Source: Verrucomicrobium sp. BvORR034
GTDB taxonomy: Bacteria; Verrucomicrobiota; Verrucomicrobiia; Verrucomicrobiales; Verrucomicrobiaceae
Length of the DNA stretch: 64,000 bases
NCBI RefSeq assembly: GCF_000739635.1
Contig: NZ_BATQ01000043.1
Span: 1 to 64,000 of the forward strand
Direction: 5' to 3'
The number at the start of each line of letters is the position of its first letter. Positions within the stretch are counted from its first letter, which is position 1. The position numbers and the translations under genes were made by a program. Shown here piece by piece: positions 43,601 through 52,077 of this stretch. The notes under the pieces are model-generated. The model saw only the letters and a program-made list of their open reading frames with translations. It was not told the origin of the DNA and did no database searches.

Positions 43601-46597
43601 GCGGATGGCGACCTGTCTTACATCTCGAAGGACAGCCAGCGCAACCTGCACCTGATTTCCCTGGCCCCCAACCTGGCCCAGGTGGCGCAGGCCGGGCTCA
43701 AGCAGCGCATTGTGGAGGTGCGGCATGTGTCCGTCCTCACAAAGCAGCCCAACGGCAGCTATGCGTATGAGTCCACGGCACGCGACAAGACGGTGTCAGA
43801 GGTGGATTTCAGCCTGCCTGCCGATGGATTGACGGTTGCGCTGCCTTCCCAGCAGCCCGGCGAGTTCCGCTATGAACTCCTGGATGGTGACAACCAGGTG
43901 GTCTGTGTCTGCCCCTTCACGGTGGTGGGCAAGGGCGAGAGCAATCGCAGTCTTGACCGCAATGCCGAACTGGATCTGAAGCTGGCCAAGGGCTCCTGGA
44001 ACACGGGTGAAAACCTAGAACTCAGCCTGAATGCCCCCTACACCGGAGCCGGGCTGATCACCGTGGAGCGGGAAAAGGTGCTGGGCTGGCAGTGGTTCAA
44101 ATCCCCCACCACGGGAAGCACCCAGCAGATCCCTGTGCCTGCCGGCATTGAGGGGAATGCGTATGTGAATGTCTCATTCGTGCGCGCTCTGGACTCGAAG
44201 GAGATCTTCATGTCTCCGCTGAGCTACGCGGTGCAGTCGTTCGCGGTGAACACCGATCAACGCAAGATGGCGGTGGAACTGGATGCACCTGCTCTAGTGA
44301 AGCCCAACCAGGAGTTGAAGATCGGCTTCAAGGCATCCAAACCCTGCCGTCTGGTGGTGTATGCGGTGGATGAAGGCATCCACCAGATCACTGCGTACAA
44401 GCTGCCCCAGCCGCTGCCGCATTTCATGCGCAAGCGTTCGCTGGAAGTGGAGTCTTCCCAGTTGATGGACCTCATCCTGCCGGAGTTCTCCCTGCTCACG
44501 CAGTCCAGCGCCTTCGGCGGTGATGACGGCACGAAGATCAAGATGCACCTGAACCCCTTCAAGCGGAAGAAAGAGCCGCCGGTGGTGTTCTGGAGTGGGT
44601 TGGTGGAAGCCGGTCCGGAGCGGAAGGAAGTTTCCTATACCGTGCCGGACTACTTTGCCGGTCGCCTCAAGATCATGGCGGTGGCCGTGGCTCCCGATGC
44701 GGTGGGCACGGCGGAAACGGCCTGCACCGTGCGTGGCCCGTTTGTGCTCAGCCCCAATGTGCCCGTCTTTGCCGCACCTGGCGATGAGTTCACCGCCAGC
44801 CTCACGGTGGCGAACAACCTGGAAGGGGCTCAAGCAGGTCCCGCCATCAAGATCTCTGCCGCCGGCGACGATCGCGTAGAGATCGTGGACGGTGCTGACC
44901 GTGACCTTGAGGTGGCGGTGGGCGCGGAGGGGACAGCCCGGTTTCGTGTGCGGGTGAAGAACAATCTGGGTGGTGCAGAGCTGGTCTTCAAGGCCAGCGG
45001 GGGTGGAGAGCTCATGGAGCGCCGTGCCACCCTGAGTGTGCGTCCGGCAGCTCCGTTCCTCACTCATGTGCAGAGCGGTTACTTCCGCCTCGCCAAGCAG
45101 GATGTACCGGTGGAACGGGACATGTATCCCCAGTTCCAGAAGCATCAGGCCACGGCCAGCAGCGTCCCCATGGGCCTGGCCCGCGGTCTGGAGGCCTATC
45201 TCTCCGGCTATCCGCATGGATGCTCGGAGCAGATCACCAGCAAGGCCGTCTCCCGTCTCCTGGTTTCCACCGAAGTCGATTTTGGCTTCGACAAGGCGGA
45301 GGCCGTAAAACAGCTCGACAGCGCCTTTGGCCTGCTCCAGGCCCGGCAGAACAACAACGGTGGCTTTGGTTACTGGAGTGATGCCTGCTCGGGCGGCTTC
45401 GACTTCCTCACCATCTATGTGAGCCAGTTCCTCACCGAGGCCAAAGACGCCGGATTCGCCGTGCCGGCAGACCTGCTCGACGGTGCCAAGAAACGTCTGT
45501 TGCAGATGGCCAAGGGGAAACCCTCCGGCCTGAACGAGACCTATCTCCAGGCGGCTGCCATTTACCTGCTGACCCGTCAGGGGGAGGTGACGACGAATTA
45601 TGTCCTGAACCTGCGCGATACCCTGGAGAGCAAATACAAGGATCAGTGGGGCAGAGATCTCACCGCTCCCTACCTGGCCGCCACCTATGCGCTGCTCAAG
45701 CAGCCCAAGGAAGGTCTCGCCCTGATCACCCAGTACCGCAAGCTGGCCAAGGCCAAGACCCCTTCGGCACGCTGGCTGGGCATGTACTACGATGATCCGC
45801 AGGTGAACAATGCCCTGGTGTTTGCCCTGGTCTGCCGCCACTTCCCGGAACTCGCGGGTGAGATTGGCTACGATGACCTGGCGGTGATCACCGACCCCAT
45901 TACCCAGGGTCGTTTCAACACCATCAGTGCTGCCAGCACCATCCTGGCGCTGAAGGCCTATTCACAGCTCGCCCAAAAGGCGGACGTGAAGGTCTCCATC
46001 GCGGAACTGGCACGCAGCGGCGGAGCCCTGAGGATGCTCATTCCTGGATCCACCGGTCTGCTCTCTACGCCCTTCTCACCCGATGCCGGCACGGTCCGCT
46101 TCCAACTGGACCAGGGCGGCAAGTCCGATCTCGGGGCCTTCTATCAGGTGGTGGAGGAAGGCTTTGATGCTGGCGAAGCCAAAGCCGCGATCACCGATGG
46201 TCTCGAAGTTTACCGCGAGTTCATCGACAAGGACGGCCAGCCTGTGACCCAGCTCAAAGTGGGAGAAGGCGCGGTCGTTCGTGTGCGCGTCCGGAACGTG
46301 AGCGAAGGCAACCTGGAGAACATCGCCGTGCTGGACCTCATGCCCGGTGGGTTCGAGGTGGAACCCAACGCCCTCCGCCCCGGTCTCGGCACCGTTCCGG
46401 GTGCCGTCTATGTGGATGTCCGTGAGGACCGCAACGTGTTCTTCTGCTCCCTGGACAAGGGTGCGGTCAAGACCTTTGCCTACCGCATCAAGCCCGTGGC
46501 CGCAGGTTCCTACACCGTGCCTCCCGTCTTCGCCGAAGCGATGTATGATCGCGGTCTGAAAGGACGCGGGGCGTCGGGGAAGGTGGTGGTGGAGTGA
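40685..46597 (+). CDS. Bacterial alpha-2-macroglobulin (YfhM-like)
   Basis: A large periplasmic protease trap of about 1970 residues, the size of E. coli YfhM. It has an N-terminal membrane anchor (WAGTIVAAGLLSIGSW). Macroglobulin domains run from ~95 onward (QPLRLDFDQSLAQL), the bait region lies in mid-protein, and a thioester CSEQ motif is at Cys1513-Gln1516 (PHGCSEQ), followed by the alpha-alpha barrel (NNNGGFGYWSDACSG). The intact Cys and Gln mean it can form the covalent trap. The family is paired with pbpC, encoding the peptidoglycan-repair PBP1c; here the pair is present but interrupted by a transposase gene. The 40685 start lacks a good ribosome site; the ATG at 40811 (MSRRPGVWAG), which directly precedes the anchor, is a strong alternative. 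Confidence 0.92.
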   Translation: MSRWSGILVPRNWGKLPRAVVGEFKYRPPAWGVAAFQATFESMSRRPGVWAGTIVAAGLLSIGSWHGYHWWEAHKPRPRVLTVQREVIGKLTAPPVTPVVKGKAQPQPLRLDFDQSLAQLDELDKAGAKGMVLDPPLPGAWRWLDDKHLIFEPGRDWPAGMDYEVKLDTAAFAKEAKLKESVFKFQTPPLQPAVVKSEFYTDPKDPTLHQAVMELKFSHPVERTDLEKLVRVEVLGKTPVFGKRDSAGPLFTVVEGAHQRQFWVRTNRVSIPEKEDFIKLTLEPGLKTTNGGEGTGKPVGSSIRVPDIYSGFNVESADTRIIRTDEGEPEQYLFVEASGYARGEEMEKHIEVWLLPKDKPADKDGKVAEDYDWPNTGEVTPEVLKLAKPVKLTRVETEVEEGEPLSTSHAFKLLVEEAGRLYVRLTKGVEALGGFKLGKDFAAVADVPEFPNEVDILGEGGLLALNGERKISIKSRGVGHVRYTLARVPFSQVNHVARFAKGDFQDPYWSGDVDEENISRIKREIKPTTMRNEYQANYLTFDFAEALAAADPADPDASRGLFFLDVEGVRQRSDDEKEEADSDEQGSDPEDAWVRVEEDCHARRFILVTDLGLLVKRNADGSREVFVQSIQKGEPVEGAKIIVLAKNGEFISEGTTTADGHWHADAVEHLKREKTPVAIIARLGNDVSFIPFNRPDRLVDFSRFDTGGVQASQNEALDAFLFTERGVYRPGDTVHVSGVVRRRDWGGELDGLPVKMLFFDAKGNQTGSEEVALPEDGFFDMELPTDEADPTGTFQARLYLMQGEDEERKILLGRTTFRLEDFQPDRMKLAVSFNSDVGAGWVQPREVKASLSLQSLFGFPAADRTIKARLELNPAWFAFDKFPDYTFHTWAKSNLNEEDAEEGSDAAKTVDLGEQVTDARGEATFNLALERFAEGSFFLNFLAEGFEKDGGRSVRTAQSMLVSPQPFVVGYKADGDLSYISKDSQRNLHLISLAPNLAQVAQAGLKQRIVEVRHVSVLTKQPNGSYAYESTARDKTVSEVDFSLPADGLTVALPSQQPGEFRYELLDGDNQVVCVCPFTVVGKGESNRSLDRNAELDLKLAKGSWNTGENLELSLNAPYTGAGLITVEREKVLGWQWFKSPTTGSTQQIPVPAGIEGNAYVNVSFVRALDSKEIFMSPLSYAVQSFAVNTDQRKMAVELDAPALVKPNQELKIGFKASKPCRLVVYAVDEGIHQITAYKLPQPLPHFMRKRSLEVESSQLMDLILPEFSLLTQSSAFGGDDGTKIKMHLNPFKRKKEPPVVFWSGLVEAGPERKEVSYTVPDYFAGRLKIMAVAVAPDAVGTAETACTVRGPFVLSPNVPVFAAPGDEFTASLTVANNLEGAQAGPAIKISAAGDDRVEIVDGADRDLEVAVGAEGTARFRVRVKNNLGGAELVFKASGGGELMERRATLSVRPAAPFLTHVQSGYFRLAKQDVPVERDMYPQFQKHQATASSVPMGLARGLEAYLSGYPHGCSEQITSKAVSRLLVSTEVDFGFDKAEAVKQLDSAFGLLQARQNNNGGFGYWSDACSGGFDFLTIYVSQFLTEAKDAGFAVPADLLDGAKKRLLQMAKGKPSGLNETYLQAAAIYLLTRQGEVTTNYVLNLRDTLESKYKDQWGRDLTAPYLAATYALLKQPKEGLALITQYRKLAKAKTPSARWLGMYYDDPQVNNALVFALVCRHFPELAGEIGYDDLAVITDPITQGRFNTISAASTILALKAYSQLAQKADVKVSIAELARSGGALRMLIPGSTGLLSTPFSPDAGTVRFQLDQGGKSDLGAFYQVVEEGFDAGEAKAAITDGLEVYREFIDKDGQPVTQLKVGEGAVVRVRVRNVSEGNLENIAVLDLMPGGFEVEPNALRPGLGTVPGAVYVDVREDRNVFFCSLDKGAVKTFAYRIKPVAAGSYTVPPVFAEAMYDRGLKGRGASGKVVVE

Positions 46598-46604
46598 GGG
46601 GGGG

Positions 46605-47210
46605 ATGGCGATGTACTCTTGGAGAAGCATGAATGAACTGCAGCGTGGCGAGACGCTGCGGCTGCGGCAGCAGTTAAAGCTGCCGCAGCATGGCCCTCCG
46701 CATCGAAGGAGTTTTGGACCCGGACTATGGATGTTGACTGGGGCTTGCTTCGAACATCAGCCGTGGATCGGGGCGAGCGTCGACAGGATGGGGGAATTTG
46801 AGTCGGAGTTGGTTCAGGCACTGCAGGGGTGTTGCGATTCCGTGATGGCCTGGGTGGTCCTTCCGAATCACTACCATGCGCTTGTGCAGACGGCCGATAT
46901 CCGGGCGGTGCTTGCATCGATTGGCAGAGTGCATGGCAGAACCGCTCACAAGTGGAATGGCGAAGACAACACACGTGGCCGGCAGGTGTGGTTCAGGTGT
47001 GCGGAAACCCTGATGAAGAGCGAAGCTCACTTTTGGGCGACAACGAACTATGTGCACCACAACCCTGTGAAGCACGGGTATGTGAGGAAGTGGACAGAGT
47101 GGCCTTTCAGCAGTGCGTCCAATTATCTGAGTGAGGTAGGGGAGACTGAGGCGGCGTTGATATGGAAGAAGTTTCCCATTCATGAATATGGAGCGGGCTG
47201 GGATGAATGA
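46605..47210 (+). CDS. REP-associated tyrosine transposase (RAYT, Y1_Tnp)
   Basis: A 201-residue IS200-like single-domain transposase of the RAYT branch. The HUH motif is in VLPNHYHALVQT, and YVHHNPVKHGYV with WPFSSASNY follow in conserved order; the Tyr of NYVHH is the likely nucleophile. The family mobilises REP hairpins and is normally single-copy and vertically stable. It is inserted between the alpha-2-macroglobulin and pbpC genes, starting 8 bp after the former's stop codon and overlapping the start of pbpC. A perfect 24-bp inverted pair with REP-type inner palindromes lies 12 bp past its stop, fitting a cognate REP. A purine-rich GAGGGGGGG precedes the ATG. It appears intact. Confidence 0.85.
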   Translation: MAMYSWRSMNELQRGETLRLRQQLKLPQHGPPHRRSFGPGLWMLTGACFEHQPWIGASVDRMGEFESELVQALQGCCDSVMAWVVLPNHYHALVQTADIRAVLASIGRVHGRTAHKWNGEDNTRGRQVWFRCAETLMKSEAHFWATTNYVHHNPVKHGYVRKWTEWPFSSASNYLSEVGETEAALIWKKFPIHEYGAGWDE

Positions 47211-49614
47211 TCGTCAATCACCGCCGACTAAAGTCGGTACTCCAACAATGCTGTCGAGGTTGAACATATTTGGGAGGTTCGGAAGCCGGGTTGGAGTACC
47301 GACTTTAGTCGGCTCAGTGGCGAGGCGGATACTCCGTGCGGGGCTCATCACCACCGCCACCCTCACCCTCTTCTACCTCCTCCTCCCCAAACCAGATCTC
47401 TACCCGCCCAACACCACTTTCTCCCGCCAGGTCTACGACCGCCATGGTCAACTCCTGAACCTCACGCTCACGGCAGATGGCAAATACCGCGTTCGCCTGG
47501 CCCTGCACGAGTTCAGTCCGGATCTCATTGCGGCCACGCTCCAGCACGAGGACCGCCACTTCTACACCCACCCGGGTGTGAACCCCGTCTCCCTTCTACG
47601 CGGCCTCTGGGGCATGGTATCGCGCACGCCCCGCGGCGGCGGGTCTACCATCACCATGCAGTTCGCGCGTCTGCGCTATGATCTGGAAACGCGCTCCATC
47701 AGCGGCAAACTCGTTCAGGTCTTCCGCGCCCTGCAGCTGGAGCGCCACTATTCCAAGCCACAACTCCTGGAAGCTTATCTCAACCTGGCACCCTATGGCG
47801 GGAATGTAGAAGGAGCAGGCGCAGCCAGTCTGCTCTGGTGTGGCAAGCCGGTTCATGAAATTTCCCTGCGCGAGGCGGTGGCGCTGAGTGTCATTCCGCA
47901 GAGCCCCTCCCGCCGCACGCCCAAGACCAAGGAGGACAATGCAAAGCTGGCGGCGGCCCAGTACCGTCTGTTCCAAAAGGTGCAGACCGCTCGTGGACTC
48001 CGGGCAGATCCGCTGGATGGCACTTTTACCCTGCGGCCTGATCGCACCGTGCCACGTGATGCTCCACACCTGTCGCGGCGTTTGCTAGAGGAGACCCGCA
48101 ACGACCTCGTGCAGAGCACGCTCGACGCCGACAGGCAAAGGACGGTGGAAGCGGCTCTCGCCGACTACCTCGGCCGCAAGCGGGAACTGGGCATCCGCAA
48201 TGCCTGCGCGATCCTCGTGCATGCCCCCTCACGGGAGGTGCTGGCCTATGTGGGATCTGGTGGATTCCTCAATGATTCCATTCAAGGTCAGGTGGATGGG
48301 GTAGTGGCCCGGCGTTCCCCTGGTTCTGCGCTCAAACCCTTCATCTACGGCCTCGCTCTCGACCAGGGCTTGATCCATCCGCGTACTCTGCTGCGGGACT
48401 CCAAGGCGAGCTTCGGTGAGTACAATCCGGAAAACTTCGACCGCGGATTTGCCGGTCCCATTTCTGCTTCGGAGGCGCTCTACCGGAGCCGGAACATCCC
48501 GGCAGTGTCCCTGACCCAGCGATTGGCTGCTCCAGGGCTGTACGGCTTCATGAAACAAGCGGGTGTGGCCCTGCCGAAGTCGGCGGATCACTACGGGCTC
48601 TCGCTGCCGCTCGGAGGGGGAGAGGTGACCATGGAGGAACTGGCGGGCCTGTACTCACTGCTTCTCGACGATGGCAAGCCTCGCCCGCTCCGGTATCTGC
48701 ATGAAAATCTGAAGGAGGGCGCTCCGCAACAAGCTGCTGAGCCGCTGCTCACCCCGGAAGCTTGTTTCCTCGTTCGAGACATGCTCACCCTGCGTGAGGG
48801 AGACGACGCTGCCTTCGACGATCCCAACGTGCACTGGAAGACCGGGACCTCCCACCGCTTTCGGGACGCCTGGGCGGCGGGCATGCGGGGCGACTACGTG
48901 CTGGTGGTCTGGATCGGCAACTTTGACGGCCGGGCCAATCCCGCCTTCGTGGCCAGAGAGTGTGCCGCGCCTCTCTTGTTTGAGACTTATCGCCGCCTGC
49001 GTCTGCCTTTGAAGGAATCGTCTCCGCCCGCCGGAGTGGAACGCATTGAATTGTGTGCCGTGTCGGGCCAGATGCCCACGCCCCATTGCCAGCACCGCCT
49101 GCACGGCTGGTTCATCCCCGGCGTCTCACCGGTCACGCCGTGCGATATCCATCGCGAGATCCTGGTGGATCCTTTGACGCATCTGCGGGTGCTACGGGAC
49201 GATGGAACCCGGGAACTGCAAAGAGAGGTGCATGAATTCTGGACGCCTGACCTTCTCGAGTTGTTCCGACAGGCGGGCGTTCCCCGCCGGGAAGCGCCTG
49301 CCCTAGAGCCGGGGTCTGCCCCTTCCTTGGCAGGCGGAGACAGCCGGGCTGCGCCCCGTATCGTCTCACCCCGCACGGCGCTGGTGTACACCATCCGTGC
49401 CAGTGATCCCAGCCATCGCACCATCTCGTTGCTCGCGGAGACGTCGGCCGGCGTGCGCAAGGTCTTCTGGTTTGCGGGTCAGCAGTTTCTCGGTGCCTCA
49501 GAGCCTGCCAAGCCACTGTCTTGGGAGCCTCGGGCTGGAAAGTGGACGGTCCAGGTCATGGATGACCGGGGACAGTCCTCGTCTTGTCAAATCCGGGTGG
49601 AGATGGTGGAGTAG
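47203..49614 (+). CDS. pbpC: Penicillin-binding protein 1C
   Basis: A bifunctional peptidoglycan glycosyltransferase-transpeptidase. The N-terminal anchor is LITTATLTLFYLLL. The GT51 domain includes QHEDRHFYTHPGVNP with catalytic Glu and GGGSTITMQFARL. The transpeptidase domain carries SxxK in SPGSALKPF, SRN, and WKTGTSH. A C-terminal BiPBP_C-like domain follows (~715-803). In E. coli, PBP1c is encoded beside YfhM and is thought to repair the wall when the protease trap is engaged; the same pair is present here. The start at 47203 has GGAG 9 nt upstream and overlaps the transposase stop. A REP-like hairpin occupies codons 7-37, so the original start may be the GTG at 47317, just after the hairpin. 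Confidence 0.9.
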   Translation: MNDRQSPPTKVGTPTMLSRLNIFGRFGSRVGVPTLVGSVARRILRAGLITTATLTLFYLLLPKPDLYPPNTTFSRQVYDRHGQLLNLTLTADGKYRVRLALHEFSPDLIAATLQHEDRHFYTHPGVNPVSLLRGLWGMVSRTPRGGGSTITMQFARLRYDLETRSISGKLVQVFRALQLERHYSKPQLLEAYLNLAPYGGNVEGAGAASLLWCGKPVHEISLREAVALSVIPQSPSRRTPKTKEDNAKLAAAQYRLFQKVQTARGLRADPLDGTFTLRPDRTVPRDAPHLSRRLLEETRNDLVQSTLDADRQRTVEAALADYLGRKRELGIRNACAILVHAPSREVLAYVGSGGFLNDSIQGQVDGVVARRSPGSALKPFIYGLALDQGLIHPRTLLRDSKASFGEYNPENFDRGFAGPISASEALYRSRNIPAVSLTQRLAAPGLYGFMKQAGVALPKSADHYGLSLPLGGGEVTMEELAGLYSLLLDDGKPRPLRYLHENLKEGAPQQAAEPLLTPEACFLVRDMLTLREGDDAAFDDPNVHWKTGTSHRFRDAWAAGMRGDYVLVVWIGNFDGRANPAFVARECAAPLLFETYRRLRLPLKESSPPAGVERIELCAVSGQMPTPHCQHRLHGWFIPGVSPVTPCDIHREILVDPLTHLRVLRDDGTRELQREVHEFWTPDLLELFRQAGVPRREAPALEPGSAPSLAGGDSRAAPRIVSPRTALVYTIRASDPSHRTISLLAETSAGVRKVFWFAGQQFLGASEPAKPLSWEPRAGKWTVQVMDDRGQSSSCQIRVEMVE
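47223..47313. repeat. REP-like inverted pair adjacent to the RAYT gene
   Basis: Two 24-nt arms (47223-47246 and 47290-47313) are perfect inverted copies separated by 43 nt. Each arm itself has a small hairpin, CCGACT-AA-AGTCGG or its complement, as REP sequences do. The pair lies 12 bp after the transposase stop and inside the 5' coding end of pbpC, where it is read as PTKVGTPT and VGVPTLVG. Confidence 0.75.
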
Positions 49615-49629
49615 TTCTCCCAGCGATCT

Positions 49630-50604
49630 TCACAGAATCAGCATGCAGTCGCCATAGCTGTAGAAGCGGTAGCGCTCGTGGATGGCCTCCTCATAGGCAC
49701 GGAAGATCAGGTCCTTCCCTGCCAGGGCGCTCACCAGCATCATGAGGGTGGACTTGGGCAGGTGGAAGTTCGTCACCAGGGCGTCCACCACTTTGAACTC
49801 GTAAGGGGGATAGATGAAGATGCTGGTCTCCCCGTCAGCCGCCTTCAGTTCGCCGTGCTTCTGCGCGATGGATTCCAGCACGCGGGTCGCGGTGGTGCCG
49901 ACGGCAATCACCCGGCCGGCTTCGTTGATGCGCCGGGCAGACTCTTCATTGAGGAAATAACGCTCGGAATGCATCACATGGTCGGTGATGCGGTCCGCCT
50001 TCACCGGCTGGAAAGTGCCCACACCCACATGCAGCGTCACAAACGTGTGTGGCAGCGTGGCCAGCAGCTCAGGCGTGAAGTGAAGGCCGGCGGTGGGAGC
50101 GGCGATGGAGCCCTCGTGTTTGGCAAAGACGGTCTGATAGCGCTCCTTGTCCTCGGTGCGCTCCTCACGCTCCATGTACGGAGGCAGGGCCAGGTGCCCG
50201 AAGGCGGTCTCATCCACTACTTGATCGAACTCAATGAAGCGGTCACCATTCTCGTAAATCTCCTTCACCGTGCCGGTGGCGGTGCCAATGGTGATGGTGT
50301 GCCCCACACGCAGTTTCTTGCCAGGCTTCACCATGCAGCGCCACTGGGTGGGCGTGGCAAAGGTGAGCCTGAGGAGCTCTTTTGAACCGTCGTTGGAGAA
50401 ATACCGGGCGGGAAGCACCCGGGTGTCGTTGAGCACCAGGAGATCGTCAGGCCGCAGATACTTCGGCAGATCCGTGAAGGAGCGATGTTCAATCGTCCCG
50501 GATTCGCGATGCACCACCAGCATCCGCGAAGCGGAGCGGTCTGCCAGGGGTTCACTGGCGATGAGCTCCTCGGGGAGCTGATAGTCGAAGTCTGAGGTCA
50601 GCAT
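49630..50604 (-). CDS. queA: tRNA preQ1(34) S-adenosylmethionine ribosyltransferase-isomerase
   Basis: A 324-residue QueA, which transfers the ribosyl part of S-adenosylmethionine to preQ1 in the wobble position of tRNA, making epoxyqueuosine. Conserved blocks are clear: DFDYQLPEELIASEPLADRSASRMLV at the start, DLPKYLRPDDLLVLNDTRVLPAR, GSIAAPTAGLHFTPELL, HVGVGTFQPV and the C-terminal LVTNFHLPKSTLMMLVSALAG. The length is near the shorter bacterial members (~340). Convergent with pbpC, with 15 bp between stops. It is the last gene of a minus-strand run; the other queuosine genes are not in the window. Confidence 0.95.
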   Translation of the reverse strand: MLTSDFDYQLPEELIASEPLADRSASRMLVVHRESGTIEHRSFTDLPKYLRPDDLLVLNDTRVLPARYFSNDGSKELLRLTFATPTQWRCMVKPGKKLRVGHTITIGTATGTVKEIYENGDRFIEFDQVVDETAFGHLALPPYMEREERTEDKERYQTVFAKHEGSIAAPTAGLHFTPELLATLPHTFVTLHVGVGTFQPVKADRITDHVMHSERYFLNEESARRINEAGRVIAVGTTATRVLESIAQKHGELKAADGETSIFIYPPYEFKVVDALVTNFHLPKSTLMMLVSALAGKDLIFRAYEEAIHERYRFYSYGDCMLIL

Positions 50605-50628
50605 GCGGACGGGAACCGGCGCAAAGTT

Positions 50629-51177
50629 CTAGGCGTTAACTCGAGATGTCTCATCCTTTTTGACTGCGGATGGCAGGAAGAACGCCATGGCACAGCCGAC
50701 GAGGAAGAACACAGCCCCGATCCCCGGAAGCAACAGGGTGACACCCGTCACGCCGGGTTCCAGTACCGCCAGGGAGGGATCCTTGGGCGAGTAGTGCACA
50801 TTCACTTCTGTGCCCACCTTGTACTTGTTCTGCGTGGTCCTGGCTCCGGCGGGATTGCTGGAACTGCCGGAGCCAAACGAGACTCGCTTCGCAGAGTAGG
50901 TGGTCCCTTCTACGAGGTAGTCATACACCACGTTCGCGCTGTAGGTGGTGGATCCCTTGTCACTGCGGCGACGGTCCACCTCTGAGATCACCACCTTGCC
51001 CGGCACGGTCGGCCAGTTCTTGCTGGCGGAGGCGTTTCGTAGGTTTGTCACCCCGGCATACATGATGCCGCCTCCCACCAGGATGAAGATCCACGGGAAG
51101 ATGATGGTGAAGAAAAACCGCATGCCCGGCCCCATGGGTGCGCTGGACCTCGATGAGTTGACGGTGTGCTTGAGCAT
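50629..51177 (-). CDS. DUF3592 membrane protein
   Basis: A 182-residue protein with two transmembrane helices, FFFTIIFPWIFILVGGGIMYAGV near the N-terminus and VTLLLPGIGAVFFLVGCAMAF near the C-terminus. Between them is a DUF3592 beta domain: NWPTVPGKVVISEVDRR ... VVYDYLVEGTTYSAKRV then VNVHYSPKDPSLAVLEPG. The family has no known biochemical function and is probably a small inner-membrane protein with an external beta domain. It lies 24 bp before queA and 42 bp after the SDR gene on the same strand. Confidence 0.75.
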   Translation of the reverse strand: MLKHTVNSSRSSAPMGPGMRFFFTIIFPWIFILVGGGIMYAGVTNLRNASASKNWPTVPGKVVISEVDRRRSDKGSTTYSANVVYDYLVEGTTYSAKRVSFGSGSSSNPAGARTTQNKYKVGTEVNVHYSPKDPSLAVLEPGVTGVTLLLPGIGAVFFLVGCAMAFFLPSAVKKDETSRVNA

Positions 51178-51219
51178 GCGGTAGGAGGGTGCGGTTTGCG
51201 AGCGCGCGGGATGACTGGA

Positions 51220-51993
51220 CTAGATCGTCATGGACGAGTAGCCGCCGTCCACCACCATCTCGTGGCCGGTGATGAAGGAACCGGCGGCATTGCTCGCGAG
51301 CAGCAGAGCGGCACCCACGAGTTCCCTGGCCTCGCCAAAGCGGGCGGCTGGCGTGTGCGACATGATCTTGGCGATGCGCTCGGGCACGAGCACCTTCTTG
51401 TTCTGCTCGGCGGGGAAGAAGCCCGGGACCAACGTGTTCACCCGGATGCCCAGAGGGGCCCACTCGCGGGCGAGGTTCTTGCTCAGGTTGTGCACCGCTG
51501 CCTTGCTCATGGAGTACGTGAACACGCGGCTCAGAGGCAGGAGGCCGGACATGGAGCCCAGGTTGATGATGGAGGCTTCCACCTTGTTGTCCACGAAGTA
51601 GCGGCCGAACACCTGGCAGGCGATCACGACGGCCTTGGTGTTGATGTTCATGATGCGGTCATACTCCTCCTCCGGGATGTCGAGGAACGGGGTGGGGGAG
51701 TTCACCCCAGCGCCGTTGACGAGGATGTCCACACCACCGTGGTCTGCCACCACCTTGGCTAGCAAGCCTTCCAGATCGGCACGCTTGGCGGCATCCGCAG
51801 CGATGAAGCTGCCCTTGCCACCGGCTTCAGCGATCGCGGCCAGCCGCTTTTCCGCCTTGGCTGCATCCCGGCCCACCAGCACCACATGCGCCCCGGCAGA
51901 AGCGAAACCTTCAGAAATGGCACCGCAGAGTTCGCCGGTGCCGCCAATCACAACAGCGGTTTTGCCAGACAGATCGAAGAGGGAAGTGGACAT
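51220..51993 (-). CDS. SDR-family oxidoreductase
   Basis: A 257-residue classical short-chain dehydrogenase. The nucleotide-binding motif is [10 protein letters not shown] (variant of TGxxxGxG). The catalytic set is Ser in LGSMSGL, Tyr-xxx-Lys in [11 protein letters not shown], and [10 protein letters not shown] (NNAG-type) after strand 4. It resembles SDR D-mannonate oxidoreductases and gluconate 5-dehydrogenases, but the substrate is not certain. The long frame runs to 52068; [15 protein letters not shown] at 51993 is the usual start of the family and is chosen. A 2-keto-3-deoxygluconate kinase lies about 10 kb away, so a sugar-acid role is possible. Confidence 0.85.
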   Translation of the reverse strand: MSTSLFDLSGKTAVVIGGTGELCGAISEGFASAGAHVVLVGRDAAKAEKRLAAIAEAGGKGSFIAADAAKRADLEGLLAKVVADHGGVDILVNGAGVNSPTPFLDIPEEEYDRIMNINTKAVVIACQVFGRYFVDNKVEASIINLGSMSGLLPLSRVFTYSMSKAAVHNLSKNLAREWAPLGIRVNTLVPGFFPAEQNKKVLVPERIAKIMSHTPAARFGEARELVGAALLLASNAAGSFITGHEMVVDGGYSSMTI

Positions 51994-52077
51994 GGAACGG
52001 ATCGTTGGGAGGGATGGAATTGAGCCTCGAAGGGCGGTCAAACATGGCGGGATGGCCGGAGAGAGCAACCCCCAGTG

